Assembly: GCF_900115585.1 (NCBI RefSeq) | Contig: NZ_FOWZ01000002.1 | Coordinates: 62,001 to 126,000 of the forward strand | Direction of reading: 5' to 3' | Origin: Qipengyuania nanhaisediminis | GTDB lineage: Bacteria; Pseudomonadota; Alphaproteobacteria; Sphingomonadales; Sphingomonadaceae | Length of the DNA stretch: 64,000 nt | Shown here: piece by piece, positions 20,543 to 30,567 of the stretch | Position numbering within the stretch: position 1 is the stretch's first letter | Layout of the letters: each line of letters begins with the position of its first letter | Position numbers and translations under genes: made by a program | Notes under the pieces: generated by a model | Databases searched by the model: none | Seen by the model: only the letters and a program-made list of their open reading frames with translations | What the model was told of the DNA's origin: nothing

Positions 20543-20887
20543 TCAGAACTCCAGCCCGCCTTCACGGGCGGCGTCGGCCAGCGCTTTCACGCGGCCATGG
20601 AACAGGAAACCACCGCGGTCGAAAACGACGTTGGTGACGCCAGCCTTCTTTGCAGCAGCGGCGATGTCGGAGCCGACCTTCTTGGCGGCGTCGACATTGG
20701 CACCCGAGCCCTTCACGCCCAGCGTCGAGGCAGCGGCAACGGTCTTGCCTGCAGCGTCGTCGATGATCTGCGCGTAAATGTGCTTACCGGTGCGATGGAC
20801 CGACAGGCGCGGCTTGCCACCAGCGCGGCTGCGAAGCGCAGTGCGCACACGGCGGCGGCGGCGTTCGAAAAGGGAAAGCTTTGCCAT
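20543..20887 (-). CDS. rplR: 50S ribosomal protein L18
   Basis: 114 residues starting [13 protein letters not shown], where the ATG directly follows the rplF stop. [18 protein letters not shown] and [28 protein letters not shown] are the 5S rRNA-binding L18 signature. The reading frame stays open upstream into rplF, but that part is not coding. Confidence 0.97.
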   Translation of the reverse strand: MAKLSLFERRRRRVRTALRSRAGGKPRLSVHRTGKHIYAQIIDDAAGKTVAAASTLGVKGSGANVDAAKKVGSDIAAAAKKAGVTNVVFDRGGFLFHGRVKALADAAREGGLEF

Positions 20888-20888
20888 C

Positions 20889-21422
20889 TTACTTCTTCTT
20901 CCCTTCCTTGCGGAAGATATACTCGCCGCGGTACTTGATGCCCTTGCCCTTGTACGGCTCGGGCTTGCGCCACTTGCGGACGTTGGCCGCAAACTGGCCC
21001 ACGGCCTGCTTGTCACTACCGCTGATTTCGACGGTGGTCTGGTCCGGGGTCTTCACCTCGATACCTTCCGGAACATCGAGGTCGACGTCGTGCGAGAAGC
21101 CGAGCTGAAGCTTGAGCTTCTTGCCCTGCGCCTGTGCACGGTAACCGACGCCGTTGATCTCGAGGACCTTGGTGAAACCTTCGGTAACGCCTTCGACCAG
21201 GTTTGACACCAGCGTGCGCTGCATACCCCAGTGGTTGCGAGCGGCGCGCGTGTCGTTGGCCGGCTTGACCGAGATCTCGCCGTCTTCCAGCTTGTACTCG
21301 ACCAGATCGGACATGCCCATGGAAAGGGTGCCCTTGGGACCCTTAACACTCAGCGTGCCGTCTTCGATCTTGGCCTCGACCCCGCTCGGGATCGCGACGG
21401 GTTTTTTACCGATGCGGCTCAT
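20889..21422 (-). CDS. rplF: 50S ribosomal protein L6
   Basis: 177 residues. [15 protein letters not shown] opens the protein, and [15 protein letters not shown] near the end is the L6 signature close to the GTPase-associated centre. The start overlaps the rpsH stop by one base (TGATG), so translation is coupled. Confidence 0.97.
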   Translation of the reverse strand: MSRIGKKPVAIPSGVEAKIEDGTLSVKGPKGTLSMGMSDLVEYKLEDGEISVKPANDTRAARNHWGMQRTLVSNLVEGVTEGFTKVLEINGVGYRAQAQGKKLKLQLGFSHDVDLDVPEGIEVKTPDQTTVEISGSDKQAVGQFAANVRKWRKPEPYKGKGIKYRGEYIFRKEGKKK

Positions 21423-21817
21423 CAGAATACCTCCGCGAGCACTTCGCCACCGACGTTGTCGGCACGTGCTTCGGCGTCCGAGAGCACGCCCTTCGGCGTC
21501 GAGACGATGGTGATGCCAAGGCCGTTGCGGACGACGGGGAGTTCTTTCGAACCCGCATAGACGCGGCGGCCGGGCTTGGAGACGCGGGCGACGTGCTTGA
21601 TAGCCGGTTCGCCTTCGAAATACTTCAGTTCGATCCGCAGCGCGGGGTGCTTGCCGCTGTCGTCTGCAGAGTAGCCACGGATGTAGCCTTCGCGCTGCAG
21701 CACTTCGAGGACGTTTGCACGCAGCTTGCTGGCGGGCGAAAGGACGCTGTCCTTCTTCGCCTGCTGGCCGTTGCGGATGCGGGTGAGCATATCACCCAGG
21801 GGATCGGTCATAGCCAT
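21422..21817 (-). CDS. rpsH: 30S ribosomal protein S8
   Basis: 131 residues. [16 protein letters not shown] at the start and [22 protein letters not shown] at the end are classical S8. In E. coli S8 is the translational repressor of the spc operon; the corresponding mRNA site near rplE was not demonstrated here. Confidence 0.97.
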   Translation of the reverse strand: MAMTDPLGDMLTRIRNGQQAKKDSVLSPASKLRANVLEVLQREGYIRGYSADDSGKHPALRIELKYFEGEPAIKHVARVSKPGRRVYAGSKELPVVRNGLGITIVSTPKGVLSDAEARADNVGGEVLAEVF

Positions 21818-21828
21818 CTATCGATTCC

Positions 21829-22134
21829 TCACCAGCTCGACTTGGTCAGGCCCGGGATCAGGCCCTTGTTGCCGAGGTCGCGCAGTTCGATACGGTTAAG
21901 GCCGAACTTGCGGTAATAGCCGCGCGGGCGGCCGGTGGTGGAGCAGCGGTTGCGCACCCGGGTTGGGTTCGCATTACGCGGCAGTTCAGCCATCTTGAGG
22001 CGCGCGATCAGTCGCTCGCCCTCATCGAGGCTCTCGTCGTCTGCGATCGCCTTCAGCTTTGCGAACTTATCCGCATACTGCTTGACGAGCTTCTTGCGAC
22101 GCTCGTTCTTGTTGATCGAACTCAGTTTCGCCAT
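21829..22134 (-). CDS. rpsN: 30S ribosomal protein S14, zinc-free type
   Basis: 101 residues. The C-terminal [20 protein letters not shown] is typical of S14. Only one cysteine remains, so this is the long zinc-independent form rather than the short four-cysteine form. It lies between rplE and rpsH. Confidence 0.97.
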   Translation of the reverse strand: MAKLSSINKNERRKKLVKQYADKFAKLKAIADDESLDEGERLIARLKMAELPRNANPTRVRNRCSTTGRPRGYYRKFGLNRIELRDLGNKGLIPGLTKSSW

Positions 22135-22175
22135 TGGACTTAAGTTCCTTCCTTATCTCTCGATCGGAAGGCGGC

Positions 22176-22754
22176 TCACGCCGCCTCCTTCTCTTCCGAC
22201 TTTTCAGCCGGGAACGGGAAACCGAACAGACGCAGCAGTTCGCGCGCTTCTTCGTCGGTCTTCGCCGTGGTGGTTACGATGATATCCATGCCCCGGACCT
22301 TGTCGATCTGGTCGTAGCTGATCTCGGGAAAGATGATCTGTTCTTTGAGGCCCATTGCATAGTTGCCGCGACCGTCGAACGACTTGGCGTTGAGGCCACG
22401 GAAGTCGCGGATACGGGGCATTGCGATGGTCACAAGGCGATCCAGGAATTCGTACATGCGCTCACGACGAAGGGTGACCTTCGCGCCGATCGGCATGCCT
22501 TCACGCAGCTTGAACTGCGCGATCGACTTCTTGGCCTTGGTGATAACCGGCTTCTGGCCGGCGATCAGTGCCATTTCTTCGGCTGCAGTCTGGACCTTCT
22601 TCTTATCCTGGCTGGCTTCGCCCACACCCATGTTGAGCGTGATCTTTTCCAGCTTCGGAACTTCGAGACGGTTCTTGTAGCCAAACTTCTCGGTCATCGC
22701 CTTGACGATCTGGTCGTCGTAGCGCTGCTTCATACGAGGCGTATAATCAGCCAT
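22176..22754 (-). CDS. rplE: 50S ribosomal protein L5
   Basis: 192 residues from the ATG at 22754 ([14 protein letters not shown]), which overlaps the rplX stop by eight bases. [14 protein letters not shown] and [25 protein letters not shown] (read as two adjoining motifs) are the L5 signature. L5 binds 5S rRNA and contacts P-site tRNA. A short Glu/Lys tail ends the protein. Confidence 0.97.
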   Translation of the reverse strand: MADYTPRMKQRYDDQIVKAMTEKFGYKNRLEVPKLEKITLNMGVGEASQDKKKVQTAAEEMALIAGQKPVITKAKKSIAQFKLREGMPIGAKVTLRRERMYEFLDRLVTIAMPRIRDFRGLNAKSFDGRGNYAMGLKEQIIFPEISYDQIDKVRGMDIIVTTTAKTDEEARELLRLFGFPFPAEKSEEKEAA

Positions 22755-23067
22755 CGATGGTCTCCCCGGACTTGACGGCGACGCGCACCTTCTTGCCGTC
22801 CTTTTCTTCGAAACGGACGCGGGTGGGCTTGCCATCCTTGGGATCAGCAACAGCAACCTTCGAGATCGGCATCGGTGCTTCGAAGCGGTCGATGCCACCC
22901 TGCGGGTTCTGCTGGGTCGGCTTGCGGTGACGGGCTGCGATGTTCACGCCTTCGACGACGATCTTGCCGTCCTTGGGGTTCACTTTCGAAACCGTACCGG
23001 TCTTGCCCTTGTCCTTGCCGGACAGGACGACGACGGTGTCACCCTTCTTGATCTTTGCGGACGCCAT
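22747..23067 (-). CDS. rplX: 50S ribosomal protein L24
   Basis: 106 residues. The KOW motif is clear at the N-terminus ([19 protein letters not shown]), followed by [15 protein letters not shown]24 starts assembly of the 50S subunit. The ATG overlaps the rplN stop by one base and the stop overlaps rplE. Confidence 0.97.
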   Translation of the reverse strand: MASAKIKKGDTVVVLSGKDKGKTGTVSKVNPKDGKIVVEGVNIAARHRKPTQQNPQGGIDRFEAPMPISKVAVADPKDGKPTRVRFEEKDGKKVRVAVKSGETIDG

Positions 23068-23435
23068 TACAGCACCTCCGGAGCAAGCGAGATGATCTTC
23101 ATGAAGCCGCGGCCACGCAGTTCGCGTACCACCGGCCCGAAGATACGGGTGCCGATCGGTTCTTCGTTCTTGTTGACGAGAACCGCGGCGTTGCTGTCGA
23201 AGCGGATCACGCTGCCGTCGGGGCGGCGTACGTCCTTCTTCGTGCGCACGATGACAGCGCGATGGACATCGCCCTTCTTCACCTTCGTGCGCGGCTGGGC
23301 TTCCTTAACGGAAACCACGATCACGTCGCCGACGGACGCGGTGCGGCGCTTGGAGCCGCCCAGTACCTTGATGCACTGGACGCGCTTTGCGCCGCTGTTG
23401 TCCGCGACGTCGAGATTGGATTGCATCTGGATCAT
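23067..23435 (-). CDS. rplN: 50S ribosomal protein L14
   Basis: 122 residues, the standard length. [19 protein letters not shown] and [23 protein letters not shown] are diagnostic for L14, which forms part of the subunit interface. The stop overlaps the rplX start. Confidence 0.98.
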   Translation of the reverse strand: MIQMQSNLDVADNSGAKRVQCIKVLGGSKRRTASVGDVIVVSVKEAQPRTKVKKGDVHRAVIVRTKKDVRRPDGSVIRFDSNAAVLVNKNEEPIGTRIFGPVVRELRGRGFMKIISLAPEVL

Positions 23436-23495
23436 CGATCCGGTTCCTTCTCTTGGCTTGCCGGGACGATTGCCCGGCAGTTCCTAACGTCTAAC

Positions 23496-23786
23496 TCAGT
23501 TGCCTGCGGCTTCGACTTCGAGGTCAGCCTCGACAGCCTGCGTTCCGCCTGCCGTTACCCGGTCCTTGACCATCCAGGTCTTTGTCTTCGAGATCGGCTT
23601 GGTCTCTTCGATGCGCACGACGTCGCCGAGCTGGTACTCGTTCTTCTCGTCATGTGCGTGGTACTTCTTCGAGCGACGGATGATCTTCCCGTAGAGGGGG
23701 TGCTTCACCTTACGCTCGACCAGTACGGTCACGGTTTTGTCGGTCTTGTCGGAGGTGACGGTCCCGATCAGAATACGCTTGGGCAT
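23496..23786 (-). CDS. rpsQ: 30S ribosomal protein S17
   Basis: 96 residues. [27 protein letters not shown] and [14 protein letters not shown] are typical for S17, a primary 16S rRNA-binding protein. It has a short acidic C-terminal extension. A 60-bp gap separates it from rplN. Confidence 0.97.
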   Translation of the reverse strand: MPKRILIGTVTSDKTDKTVTVLVERKVKHPLYGKIIRRSKKYHAHDEKNEYQLGDVVRIEETKPISKTKTWMVKDRVTAGGTQAVEADLEVEAAGN

Positions 23787-23796
23787 GGTCTACTCC

Positions 23797-24003
23797 TTAA
23801 GCCTTGGCAGCGGCGCTGGCGCGCTCGGTCTGCAGCGTCTTGATCTTGGCGATCGAGCGGCGGACTTCGCGGATGCGGGCGGGCGCTTCGAGCTGGTTCG
23901 TCGCAGCCTGGAAACGCAGGTTGAACTGCTCACGCTTCAGGTTGGTCAGTTCCTCTGCCAGCTGGTCGTCGCTCTTCTGGCGCAGATCTTCGATCTTGCT
24001 CAT
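23797..24003 (-). CDS. rpmC: 50S ribosomal protein L29
   Basis: 68 residues from the second of two consecutive ATG codons, which lies six bases from GGAGG and overlaps the rplP stop by one base. The first ATG at 24006 is too close to that site. [26 protein letters not shown] is typical of L29, near the tunnel exit where SRP and trigger factor dock. Confidence 0.95.
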   Translation of the reverse strand: MSKIEDLRQKSDDQLAEELTNLKREQFNLRFQAATNQLEAPARIREVRRSIAKIKTLQTERASAAAKA

Positions 24004-24437
24004 CATTCGCCTCCCAGGTGCGAGGAGTCACCCAGACGGGCAACAACCTTGGTCTTTACCGGCAGCTTCATCGCTGCGCGGCTGAACGCTTCGGCGGCCA
24101 GCGGGCCGGCAACGCCGTCGAGTTCGAACAGAATACGGCCCGGCTTCACGCGAGCGGCCCAGTATTCGACGGAGCCCTTACCCTTACCCTGACGGACTTC
24201 GGCAGGCTTCTTCGACACCGGCACATCGGGGAAGACGCGGATCCAGAGACGGCCCTGACGCTTGATGTGACGCGTGATCGCACGACGCGCAGCTTCGATC
24301 TGGCGTGCGGTGATGCGCTCGGGCTCGAGGGCCTTGAGGCCGTACGAGCCGAAGTTCAGCGTGGTTCCGCCCTTGGCGTTGCCATGGATCTTGCCCTTGA
24401 ACGCCTTGCGGTACTTGGTTTTCTTCGGTTGCAGCAT
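24003..24437 (-). CDS. rplP: 50S ribosomal protein L16
   Basis: 144 residues. [40 protein letters not shown] and MGKGKG-like [11 protein letters not shown] are the L16 signature. The protein lies near the A site. The end overlaps rpmC. Confidence 0.97.
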   Translation of the reverse strand: MLQPKKTKYRKAFKGKIHGNAKGGTTLNFGSYGLKALEPERITARQIEAARRAITRHIKRQGRLWIRVFPDVPVSKKPAEVRQGKGKGSVEYWAARVKPGRILFELDGVAGPLAAEAFSRAAMKLPVKTKVVARLGDSSHLGGE

Positions 24438-24458
24438 GGTTCTTTCCTAATCCTGCAA

Positions 24459-25154
24459 TCAGCGAGCCGGACGGACGCCGGACGTCTGCGATTCCATCAT
24501 GAGACGGTCCTGCGCGGTCGGGTCATGGCCGAGGATCTCACCCTTGAAGACCCACACCTTGATGCCGATGATGCCGTAAGCGGTAAGCGCTTCGGCTTCA
24601 GCGTAATCGATGTTGGCGCGCAGCGTGTGCAGCGGCACGCGGCCTTCGCGATACTGTTCGACACGTGCGATTTCTGCACCGCCAAGACGGCCGCCACACA
24701 TGATCTTGATGCCTTCGGCACCAAGGCGCATGGCCGACTGCATGGCGCGCTTCATCGCGCGGCGGAAAGCGACACGGCGGATCAGCTGATCGGCAATGCC
24801 CTGGGCGACGAGCTTCGCATCGACTTCCGGCTTGCGGATCTCGACGATGTTCAGCTTCACTTCGCTTTCGGTCATCTGCGACAGCTTGGCGCGCAGCTTT
24901 TCGATGTCCGCGCCCTTCTTGCCGATGATGACGCCGGGACGCGCAGCATAGATCGAAACGCGGCACAGCTTGGCCGGACGCTCGATCACAACCTTCGAGA
25001 TGGCAGCCTGAGCGGCGTTCTCGAGGATGTACTTGCGGATCTCGATGTCTTCGCTCAGCAGCTTCGCATAGTCGCGCCCTTCGGCGTACCAGCGGCTGTC
25101 CCAGGTGCGGTTGATCTGCAGGCGCAGACCGATCGGATTGCTCTTATGGCCCAT
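24459..25154 (-). CDS. rpsC: 30S ribosomal protein S3
   Basis: 231 residues. [18 protein letters not shown] at the start, the KH domain with [15 protein letters not shown] near residue 70, and the C-terminal [20 protein letters not shown] are typical of S3 at the mRNA entry tunnel. The start lies one base past the rplV stop. Confidence 0.98.
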   Translation of the reverse strand: MGHKSNPIGLRLQINRTWDSRWYAEGRDYAKLLSEDIEIRKYILENAAQAAISKVVIERPAKLCRVSIYAARPGVIIGKKGADIEKLRAKLSQMTESEVKLNIVEIRKPEVDAKLVAQGIADQLIRRVAFRRAMKRAMQSAMRLGAEGIKIMCGGRLGGAEIARVEQYREGRVPLHTLRANIDYAEAEALTAYGIIGIKVWVFKGEILGHDPTAQDRLMMESQTSGVRPAR

Positions 25155-25155
25155 C

Positions 25156-25533
25156 TTACGCCTCTTCCTGCTCGCGAACGACGATACGGAGGCGGCTGAA
25201 CGGCTTCAGGATGCGCGTCGACTTGCCGCGACCACGGGTGTGGAAACGCTTCATCGTGATCGACTTGCCTACCGAAGCCTCGGCTACGACCAGCGAGTCG
25301 ACGTCGAGGTTGTGGTTGTTTTCCGCGTTGGCGATCGCCGAGGCGAGAACCTTCGTGGCATCCTTGGCCATCGCCTTCTTGGAGAAGGCCAGGATGTTGA
25401 GGGCCTCTTCGGCCTTCTTGCCGCGGATGAGCTCGGCAACGAGGTTCAGCTTCTGCGCGGAACCACGGATGGTGGTGCCTACTGCCAGAGCCTCGTTGTC
25501 GGCGACGCGACGGGGAGCTTTCTGCTTGCTCAT
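25156..25533 (-). CDS. rplV: 50S ribosomal protein L22
   Basis: 125 residues. [20 protein letters not shown] and the extended beta-loop [15 protein letters not shown], which reaches the exit tunnel and is the site of macrolide-resistance changes in other bacteria, are visible. The ATG overlaps the rpsS stop by one base. Confidence 0.97.
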   Translation of the reverse strand: MSKQKAPRRVADNEALAVGTTIRGSAQKLNLVAELIRGKKAEEALNILAFSKKAMAKDATKVLASAIANAENNHNLDVDSLVVAEASVGKSITMKRFHTRGRGKSTRILKPFSRLRIVVREQEEA

Positions 25534-25808
25534 CAGCGCTTACCCTTCTTGTCGGCAGCGTGACCCGGGAACGTGCGCGTGGGCGCGAATTCACCAAGCT
25601 TGTGGCCGACCATTTCTTCCGAAACGGCTACGGGGATGAACTTGTTGCCGTTGTACACGTTGAACGTGAGACCGACGAACTGGGGCAGGATGGTGCTGCG
25701 GCGCGACCAGGTCTTGATCGGCTTGGCATTGCTTGCGTCCTGAGCCTCTTCGGCCTTCTTCAGAAGGCTGAGTTCGACGAACGGACCTTTCCAGACGGAA
25801 CGAGCCAT
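25533..25808 (-). CDS. rpsS: 30S ribosomal protein S19
   Basis: 91 residues, the standard length. [16 protein letters not shown] and [17 protein letters not shown] are diagnostic. It sits in the 30S head beside S13. It is in the S10 operon between rplB and rplV. Confidence 0.98.
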   Translation of the reverse strand: MARSVWKGPFVELSLLKKAEEAQDASNAKPIKTWSRRSTILPQFVGLTFNVYNGNKFIPVAVSEEMVGHKLGEFAPTRTFPGHAADKKGKR

Positions 25809-25814
25809 GTCGGA

Positions 25815-26651
25815 TTACCTCTTCTTCTTCGCGTGACGCGAACGGATAATGAACTTGTCCGTCTGCTTGTTCTTGCGGGTGCGGGCGCCCTTGGTCGGCT
25901 TACCCCACGGAGTGACGGGATGACGGCCACCGCTGGTGCGGCCTTCACCACCACCGTGCGGGTGATCGACCGGGTTCTTGGCGACACCGCGCGTCAGCGG
26001 CTTGATGCCCATCCAGCGACGACGACCGGCCTTGCCCAGGTTCTGGTTCTGGTTGTCCGGGTTCGACACGGCGCCAACGGTGCCCATGCAGTCGGCGCGC
26101 AGGTAACGCTGCTCGCCGCTGTTGAGACGCACGATGACCATGCCGCGGTCACGACCGACCAGCTGGACATAGGAACCTGCAGCGCGGGCGATCTGGCCGC
26201 CCTTGCCCGGCTTCATTTCCACGTTGTGGCAGATCGTACCGACCGGCATCTGGCCGAGCAGCATTGCGTTGCCGGGCTTGGTGTCGGCCTTTTCGGCTGC
26301 GATCACCTTGTCGCCGACAGCGAGACGCTGCGGAGCCAGGATGTAGGCCTGCTCACCGTCTTCGTACTTCACGAGTGCGATGAAAGCGGTGCGGTTGGGA
26401 TCGTATTCGATCCGTTCCACGGTGCCTTCAACGTCCCACTTGCGACGCTTGAAGTCGATGAAGCGGTACTTCTGCTTGTGACCGCCGCCGATGCCACGCG
26501 AGGTGACATGGCCCTTGTTGTTCCGGCCACCGGTCTTGCGCTTGCCTTCCGTGAGCGACTTGACGGGCTTGCCTTTGTACAGGCCCGACTTGTCGACGAG
26601 GATGAGGCCGCGGCGCGCGGGGCTCGTCGGTTTGTAGTTCTTGAGTGCCAT
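25815..26651 (-). CDS. rplB: 50S ribosomal protein L2
   Basis: 278 residues. L2 is needed for peptidyl-transferase centre assembly. [23 protein letters not shown] near the N-terminus and the C-terminal [24 protein letters not shown], which includes the conserved histidine close to the catalytic centre, identify it. Confidence 0.98.
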   Translation of the reverse strand: MALKNYKPTSPARRGLILVDKSGLYKGKPVKSLTEGKRKTGGRNNKGHVTSRGIGGGHKQKYRFIDFKRRKWDVEGTVERIEYDPNRTAFIALVKYEDGEQAYILAPQRLAVGDKVIAAEKADTKPGNAMLLGQMPVGTICHNVEMKPGKGGQIARAAGSYVQLVGRDRGMVIVRLNSGEQRYLRADCMGTVGAVSNPDNQNQNLGKAGRRRWMGIKPLTRGVAKNPVDHPHGGGEGRTSGGRHPVTPWGKPTKGARTRKNKQTDKFIIRSRHAKKKR

Positions 26652-26665
26652 TGTTTCCTAGCCCC

Positions 26666-26974
26666 TCAGATACCGCTGGTGACGTCGATGCTATCGCCGT
26701 CCTTCAGGGTGACGACAGCCTTCTTCACGTCGTTGCGCTTGTAGGGCTTGCCGCGCCAACGCTTGGTCTTGCCCTTCACATTGATCGTGTTGACGCCCGT
26801 CACGCTCACATCAAAGATCGCCTCGATGGCTTCCTTGATCTGCGGCTTCGTTGCGTCATTGGCCACTTTGAAGACGACCGCGTTATGCTCGGAAGCAAGG
26901 GTCGACTTTTCGGTGATGTGCGGTGCGAGCACGACGTCGTAGTGACGCGCGTCTACTGCCTGCTTCTTAGCCAT
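26666..26974 (-). CDS. rplW: 50S ribosomal protein L23
   Basis: 102 residues. [18 protein letters not shown] and [19 protein letters not shown] are typical of L23, the main docking site for trigger factor and SRP at the tunnel exit. The ATG overlaps the rplD stop by eight bases. Confidence 0.97.
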   Translation of the reverse strand: MAKKQAVDARHYDVVLAPHITEKSTLASEHNAVVFKVANDATKPQIKEAIEAIFDVSVTGVNTINVKGKTKRWRGKPYKRNDVKKAVVTLKDGDSIDVTSGI

Positions 26975-27590
26975 TGAAACGGCCCTCCAGCTTTTCGACC
27001 GCGTCCTTGGTGAGGACCAGCGTGTCGTGCTTCAGGATGTCGTAAACGTTGGCGCCCATGGCGGGCAGGACGTTCACGCCCGGCAGGTTTCCGGCGGCCT
27101 TCTTGAAGCCGTCGTTCACGCTTTCGCCGTCGATGACCAGGACCTTGCCGTTCCAGCCATTCTTGTCGAACATGCCCTTCAGCGCCTTGGTCTTGGCATC
27201 CTTGAGCTCGAGGCTGTCGACGACGACGAGGCCGTCCTTAGCCTTGCTCGAGAGAGCCATCTTGAGGCCGAGTGCACGGATCTTCTTGTTGAGCGACTGC
27301 TCGAAGTCACGCTTGCGCGCACCATGAGCCTTACCACCGCCGATGAAGATCGGAGCGCCGCGATCGCCGTGACGAGCGCCGCCCGAACCCTTCTGGCGGC
27401 CGAACTTCTTGCCCGTGCGGGCAACGTCCGAACGCTCACGCGTGGGGCGTGCAGTGCCGCGGCGGTTTTCGAGCTGCCACGTTACTACGCGGTGAAGGAT
27501 GTCGGCACGCGGCTCGAGACCGAACACATCTGCATTCAGTTCGATGTCGCCCGACGCCTTACCGTCGATTTTCTGGACCTTGACCTTCAC
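26967..27590 (-). CDS. rplD: 50S ribosomal protein L4
   Basis: 207 residues beginning at GTG two bases after the rplC stop. [33 protein letters not shown] (read as adjacent motifs) is the tunnel-lining loop of L4. In E. coli L4 represses its own operon. A structured rpsJ-rplC gap exists upstream but an L4 target was not shown. Confidence 0.97.
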   Translation of the reverse strand: MKVKVQKIDGKASGDIELNADVFGLEPRADILHRVVTWQLENRRGTARPTRERSDVARTGKKFGRQKGSGGARHGDRGAPIFIGGGKAHGARKRDFEQSLNKKIRALGLKMALSSKAKDGLVVVDSLELKDAKTKALKGMFDKNGWNGKVLVIDGESVNDGFKKAAGNLPGVNVLPAMGANVYDILKHDTLVLTKDAVEKLEGRFNG

Positions 27591-27592
27591 GA

Positions 27593-28429
27593 TCAGGACT
27601 CCTTGCTATCGGTGGCATCGCCCTCGGCACCAGCTTCCTGCTGTGCGAGAAGCTTCGCCTGAGTTTCGGCGTCCACCTCGGTGTTCACTTCGTGCTCGGC
27701 TGCGCTTTCGACCAGACCGGCGTCAGCTTCCTGCGAAGCGAACTCGTCCTGGTTGCGGCGCATGACGCCCGGGAACGGCAGTTCCTCGGCCGGAGCAACC
27801 TTCACGGCATCGCGAACCATGAGCCAGCCATTCTTCGCGCCCGGGACCGAACCCTTGACGAAAAGAAGACCGCGATCGGCGTCGGTGCGCACGATTTCGA
27901 GGTTCTGCTGGGTACGCTGACGGTCGCCCATGTGGCCGGCCATCTTCTTGCCCTTGAACACGCGGCCCGGATCCTGACGGTTACCCGTCGAACCGTGCGA
28001 GCGGTGCGAGATCGAGACACCGTGGGTGGCGCGCAGACCACCGAAGCCCCAACGCTTCATGGCGCCGGCAAAGCCCTTACCCTGCGTGTGACCGGTGATG
28101 TCGACCTTCTGGCCGGCAATGAAGTGCTCGGCAGAAATACGGGCGCCGACCGGAAGCAGAGCTTCTTCGCTGTCGACGCGGAATTCCGCGACCTTCATCT
28201 TCAGCCCGACTTCTGCCTTGGCAAAAGCTTCGCGCTGCGGCTTGTTTACGTTCTTCTGCTTCGCTTCGCCCGAACCGACCTGGACGCCATAATAGCCGTC
28301 ACGGTCCTGCGTGCGATGTGCGGTGACCTGGCAATCTTCCAGCGAAAGAACGGTCACGGGTACGTGCCGTCCGTCCTCCTGGAAGAGGCGGGTCATCCCG
28401 ACTTTCTTTGCGATCACGCCTGTGCGCAT
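27593..28429 (-). CDS. rplC: 50S ribosomal protein L3 with an acidic C-terminal extension
   Basis: 278 residues from the ATG at 28429 ([16 protein letters not shown]), preceded by GAGGAGTTTGAC. The L3 core includes [27 protein letters not shown] with the loop near the peptidyl-transferase centre. Beyond the usual end at about residue 225, about 50 residues rich in Glu, Ala and Asp follow ([20 protein letters not shown]). L3 is about 209 residues in E. coli, so this tail is an addition. Confidence 0.96.
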   Translation of the reverse strand: MRTGVIAKKVGMTRLFQEDGRHVPVTVLSLEDCQVTAHRTQDRDGYYGVQVGSGEAKQKNVNKPQREAFAKAEVGLKMKVAEFRVDSEEALLPVGARISAEHFIAGQKVDITGHTQGKGFAGAMKRWGFGGLRATHGVSISHRSHGSTGNRQDPGRVFKGKKMAGHMGDRQRTQQNLEIVRTDADRGLLFVKGSVPGAKNGWLMVRDAVKVAPAEELPFPGVMRRNQDEFASQEADAGLVESAAEHEVNTEVDAETQAKLLAQQEAGAEGDATDSKES

Positions 28430-28497
28430 CGTCAAACTCCTCAACAGAGGCACCCAGAGGCCCACCCCCAGGGTGCTTGCCAGCCCGATGATGTGAT

Positions 28498-28549
28498 GCG
28501 TGCCCCGTCCGGGCTGATTGCTTCCAAGAAGGAAGCAGACGGGGGACGC
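28498..28549 (-). promoter_or_regulatory. large hairpin in the rpsJ-rplC intercistronic region
   Basis: The 243-bp gap between rpsJ and rplC holds a compound stem on the minus strand: GCGT...ACGC outside, CCCCGTC with GACGGGG, then GCTTCC with GGAAGC around a 5-nt loop. Most spacings in this cluster are only a few bases, so this long structured gap stands out. No T-run follows. A control site for the S10 operon is possible but unproven. Confidence 0.45.
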
Positions 28550-28672
28550 AGTCCCGGGCTGATGCCCGGCGGTATCCCGATGTCTTGCCTGATCTTGCGA
28601 TCCGGCGGGGCTATCGAGCGCCCCTTTAACTTCCGGCTGCTTTACAGTCCTGCCGGGGACCCGATCAGTGGC

Positions 28673-28984
28673 TTAGGCCAGCTTGATCTCGACGTTTACG
28701 CCAGCTGCGAGGTCGAGCTTCATGAGCGCGTCGACGGTCTGGGCGTTGGGCTGCACGATGTCGAGCAGACGCTTGTAGGTGCGCACCTCGAACTGCTCGC
28801 GCGACTTCTTGTCGATGTGCGGGCCGCGGTTCACGGTGAACTTCTCGATGCGCGTCGGCATGGGAATGGGACCACGAATGAGGGCACCCGTACGACGTGC
28901 GGTGTCTGCGATTTCACCAGTTGCCTGGTCGAGAACGCGATGGTCGAACGCCTTGAGGCGAATGCGGATATTCTGTGCTTCCAT
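28673..28984 (-). CDS. rpsJ: 30S ribosomal protein S10
   Basis: 103 residues, the standard length. [16 protein letters not shown] and [25 protein letters not shown] (adjacent motifs) identify S10, which also serves as NusE in transcription antitermination. It is the first gene of the S10 operon, with its own upstream promoter candidate. Confidence 0.98.
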   Translation of the reverse strand: MEAQNIRIRLKAFDHRVLDQATGEIADTARRTGALIRGPIPMPTRIEKFTVNRGPHIDKKSREQFEVRTYKRLLDIVQPNAQTVDALMKLDLAAGVNVEIKLA

Positions 28985-29132
28985 TACCTACACCGATGCG
29001 AAAGAGCCAAGCGGGCCGGGGGTGACCCGCAAACAAAAAGAAAGGTCCGCCTCGCATTGGACCCGGTTTCCCGGAACGAGCGACCTTCCATGAATTCGAT
29101 AAATCAGAGACGAATCTCTGTCTGTGGGCGCG

Positions 29133-29161
29133 CATATACGGGTGACACCCGCATCTGGCAA
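29133..29161 (-). promoter_or_regulatory. putative sigma70 promoter of the S10 operon
   Basis: On the minus strand TTGCCA (29161-29156) is followed by exactly 17 bases and TATATG (29138-29133), about 150 bp before rpsJ. It lies between the tuf terminator and rpsJ, as expected for separate transcription of the S10 operon. The rest of the 315-bp gap shows no reading frame that I would call a gene. Confidence 0.5.
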
Positions 29162-29248
29162 CCCCCGATTTCCGCCAAATCCAACAAGCGGGATCGAGGT
29201 GCGATCAACCGTGCCTCAGCATCGATCGCAAGCCCCCAGAAAAGCGGA

Positions 29249-29284
29249 AGGCCCGCCCTTCCCCGTAAGGAAGGACGGGCCTGC
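29249..29284 (-). terminator. intrinsic terminator after tuf
   Basis: A long stem on the minus strand, AGGCCCGTCCTTCC with GGAAGGGCGGGCCT around TTACGG, starts 18 bases past the tuf stop. The T-tract after it is interrupted (TCCGCTTTT), so termination may be partial. Confidence 0.75.
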
Positions 29285-29299
29285 CATTGAAGCGTTAGC

Positions 29300-30475
29300 T
29301 TACTTCTTGATCGAGCCAACAACGCCCGAGCCGACCGTACGGCCGCCTTCGCGGATTGCGAAGCGCAGGCCCTGGTCCATAGCGATCGGTGCGATCAGCT
29401 TGACGTCGATCGTCACGTTGTCGCCCGGCATCACCATTTCGGTGCCTTCGGGAAGGATCACTTCGCCGGTGACGTCGGTGGTGCGGAAGTAGAACTGCGG
29501 ACGATAGTTCGCGAAGAACGGCGTGTGACGGCCGCCTTCGTCCTTCGAAAGGACGTAGACTTCTGCGCTGAACTCGGTGTGCGGCGTAACCGAACCCGGC
29601 TTCGCGAGAACCTGGCCACGCTCGACTTCTTCACGGCCGACGCCGCGGATCAGGGCACCGATGTTGTCGCCGGCTTCACCGCGATCGAGCAGCTTGCGGA
29701 ACATTTCGACGCCGGTGACGGTCGTCTTGGCGGTGTCCTTGATGCCGACGATTTCGACTTCGTCGCCAACGTTCACAACGCCGGTTTCGACACGGCCGGT
29801 GACAACCGTACCACGACCCGAGATCGAGAACACGTCTTCGATCGGCATCAGGAAGTCCTTGTCGACCGGACGGTCGGGAGTCGGGATGTTCGCGTCAACG
29901 GCGTCCATCAGTTCCTTGATCGAGTTTTCGCCGATTTCCGGATCGCGACCTTCGAGAGCGGCCAGAGCCGAACCCTTGACGATGGCGATGTTGTCGCCGT
30001 CGAAGTCGTACGAGCTGAGCAGTTCGCGAACTTCCAGTTCGACGAGTTCGAGGATTTCCTCGTCGTCGACCTGGTCGACCTTGTTCATGTAAACGACCAG
30101 AGCCGGAACGCCGACCTGACGAGCAAGCAGGATGTGCTCGCGGGTCTGCGGCATCGGGCCGTCAGCTGCGTTCACGACCAGGATAGCGCCGTCCATCTGG
30201 GCAGCACCGGTGATCATGTTCTTCACGTAGTCGGCGTGACCCGGGCAGTCGACGTGCGCGTAGTGACGTGCGTCGGTTTCGTATTCGACGTGTGCGGTCG
30301 AGATGGTGATGCCGCGCTCACGCTCTTCGGGAGCCTTGTCGATGTTTGCGAAATCGACGGCCGAACCGAGAACCTTGGTGATTGCTGCGGTCAGCGTGGT
30401 CTTGCCGTGGTCGACGTGGCCGATGGTGCCAACGTTGACGTGCGGCTTATTGCGCTCGAATTTTTCCTTCGCCAT
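29300..30475 (-). CDS. tuf: elongation factor Tu
   Basis: 391 residues. G-domain motifs are [10 protein letters not shown] (G1), [12 protein letters not shown] (G3) and NKVDQVDD (G4); domains 2 and 3 follow ([13 protein letters not shown] and the C-terminal [15 protein letters not shown]). It delivers aminoacyl-tRNA to the ribosome. It ends the str operon rpsL-rpsG-fusA-tuf. Confidence 0.98.
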   Translation of the reverse strand: MAKEKFERNKPHVNVGTIGHVDHGKTTLTAAITKVLGSAVDFANIDKAPEERERGITISTAHVEYETDARHYAHVDCPGHADYVKNMITGAAQMDGAILVVNAADGPMPQTREHILLARQVGVPALVVYMNKVDQVDDEEILELVELEVRELLSSYDFDGDNIAIVKGSALAALEGRDPEIGENSIKELMDAVDANIPTPDRPVDKDFLMPIEDVFSISGRGTVVTGRVETGVVNVGDEVEIVGIKDTAKTTVTGVEMFRKLLDRGEAGDNIGALIRGVGREEVERGQVLAKPGSVTPHTEFSAEVYVLSKDEGGRHTPFFANYRPQFYFRTTDVTGEVILPEGTEMVMPGDNVTIDVKLIAPIAMDQGLRFAIREGGRTVGSGVVGSIKK

Positions 30476-30567
30476 TTTCCAATAACCTCTGTCTTAAAAA
30501 TTGGGATTTCTGCGGGAAGAAACGGCGCCCGCGGAATCAGGCGCCGCCCCTAGACGGTGAAGCTGCC

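Noticed and set aside
27692..29290. Long plus-strand open frame across rplC and rpsJ
   Set aside because: It runs antisense to known ribosomal genes and through intergenic structure, with no motif or ribosome site.
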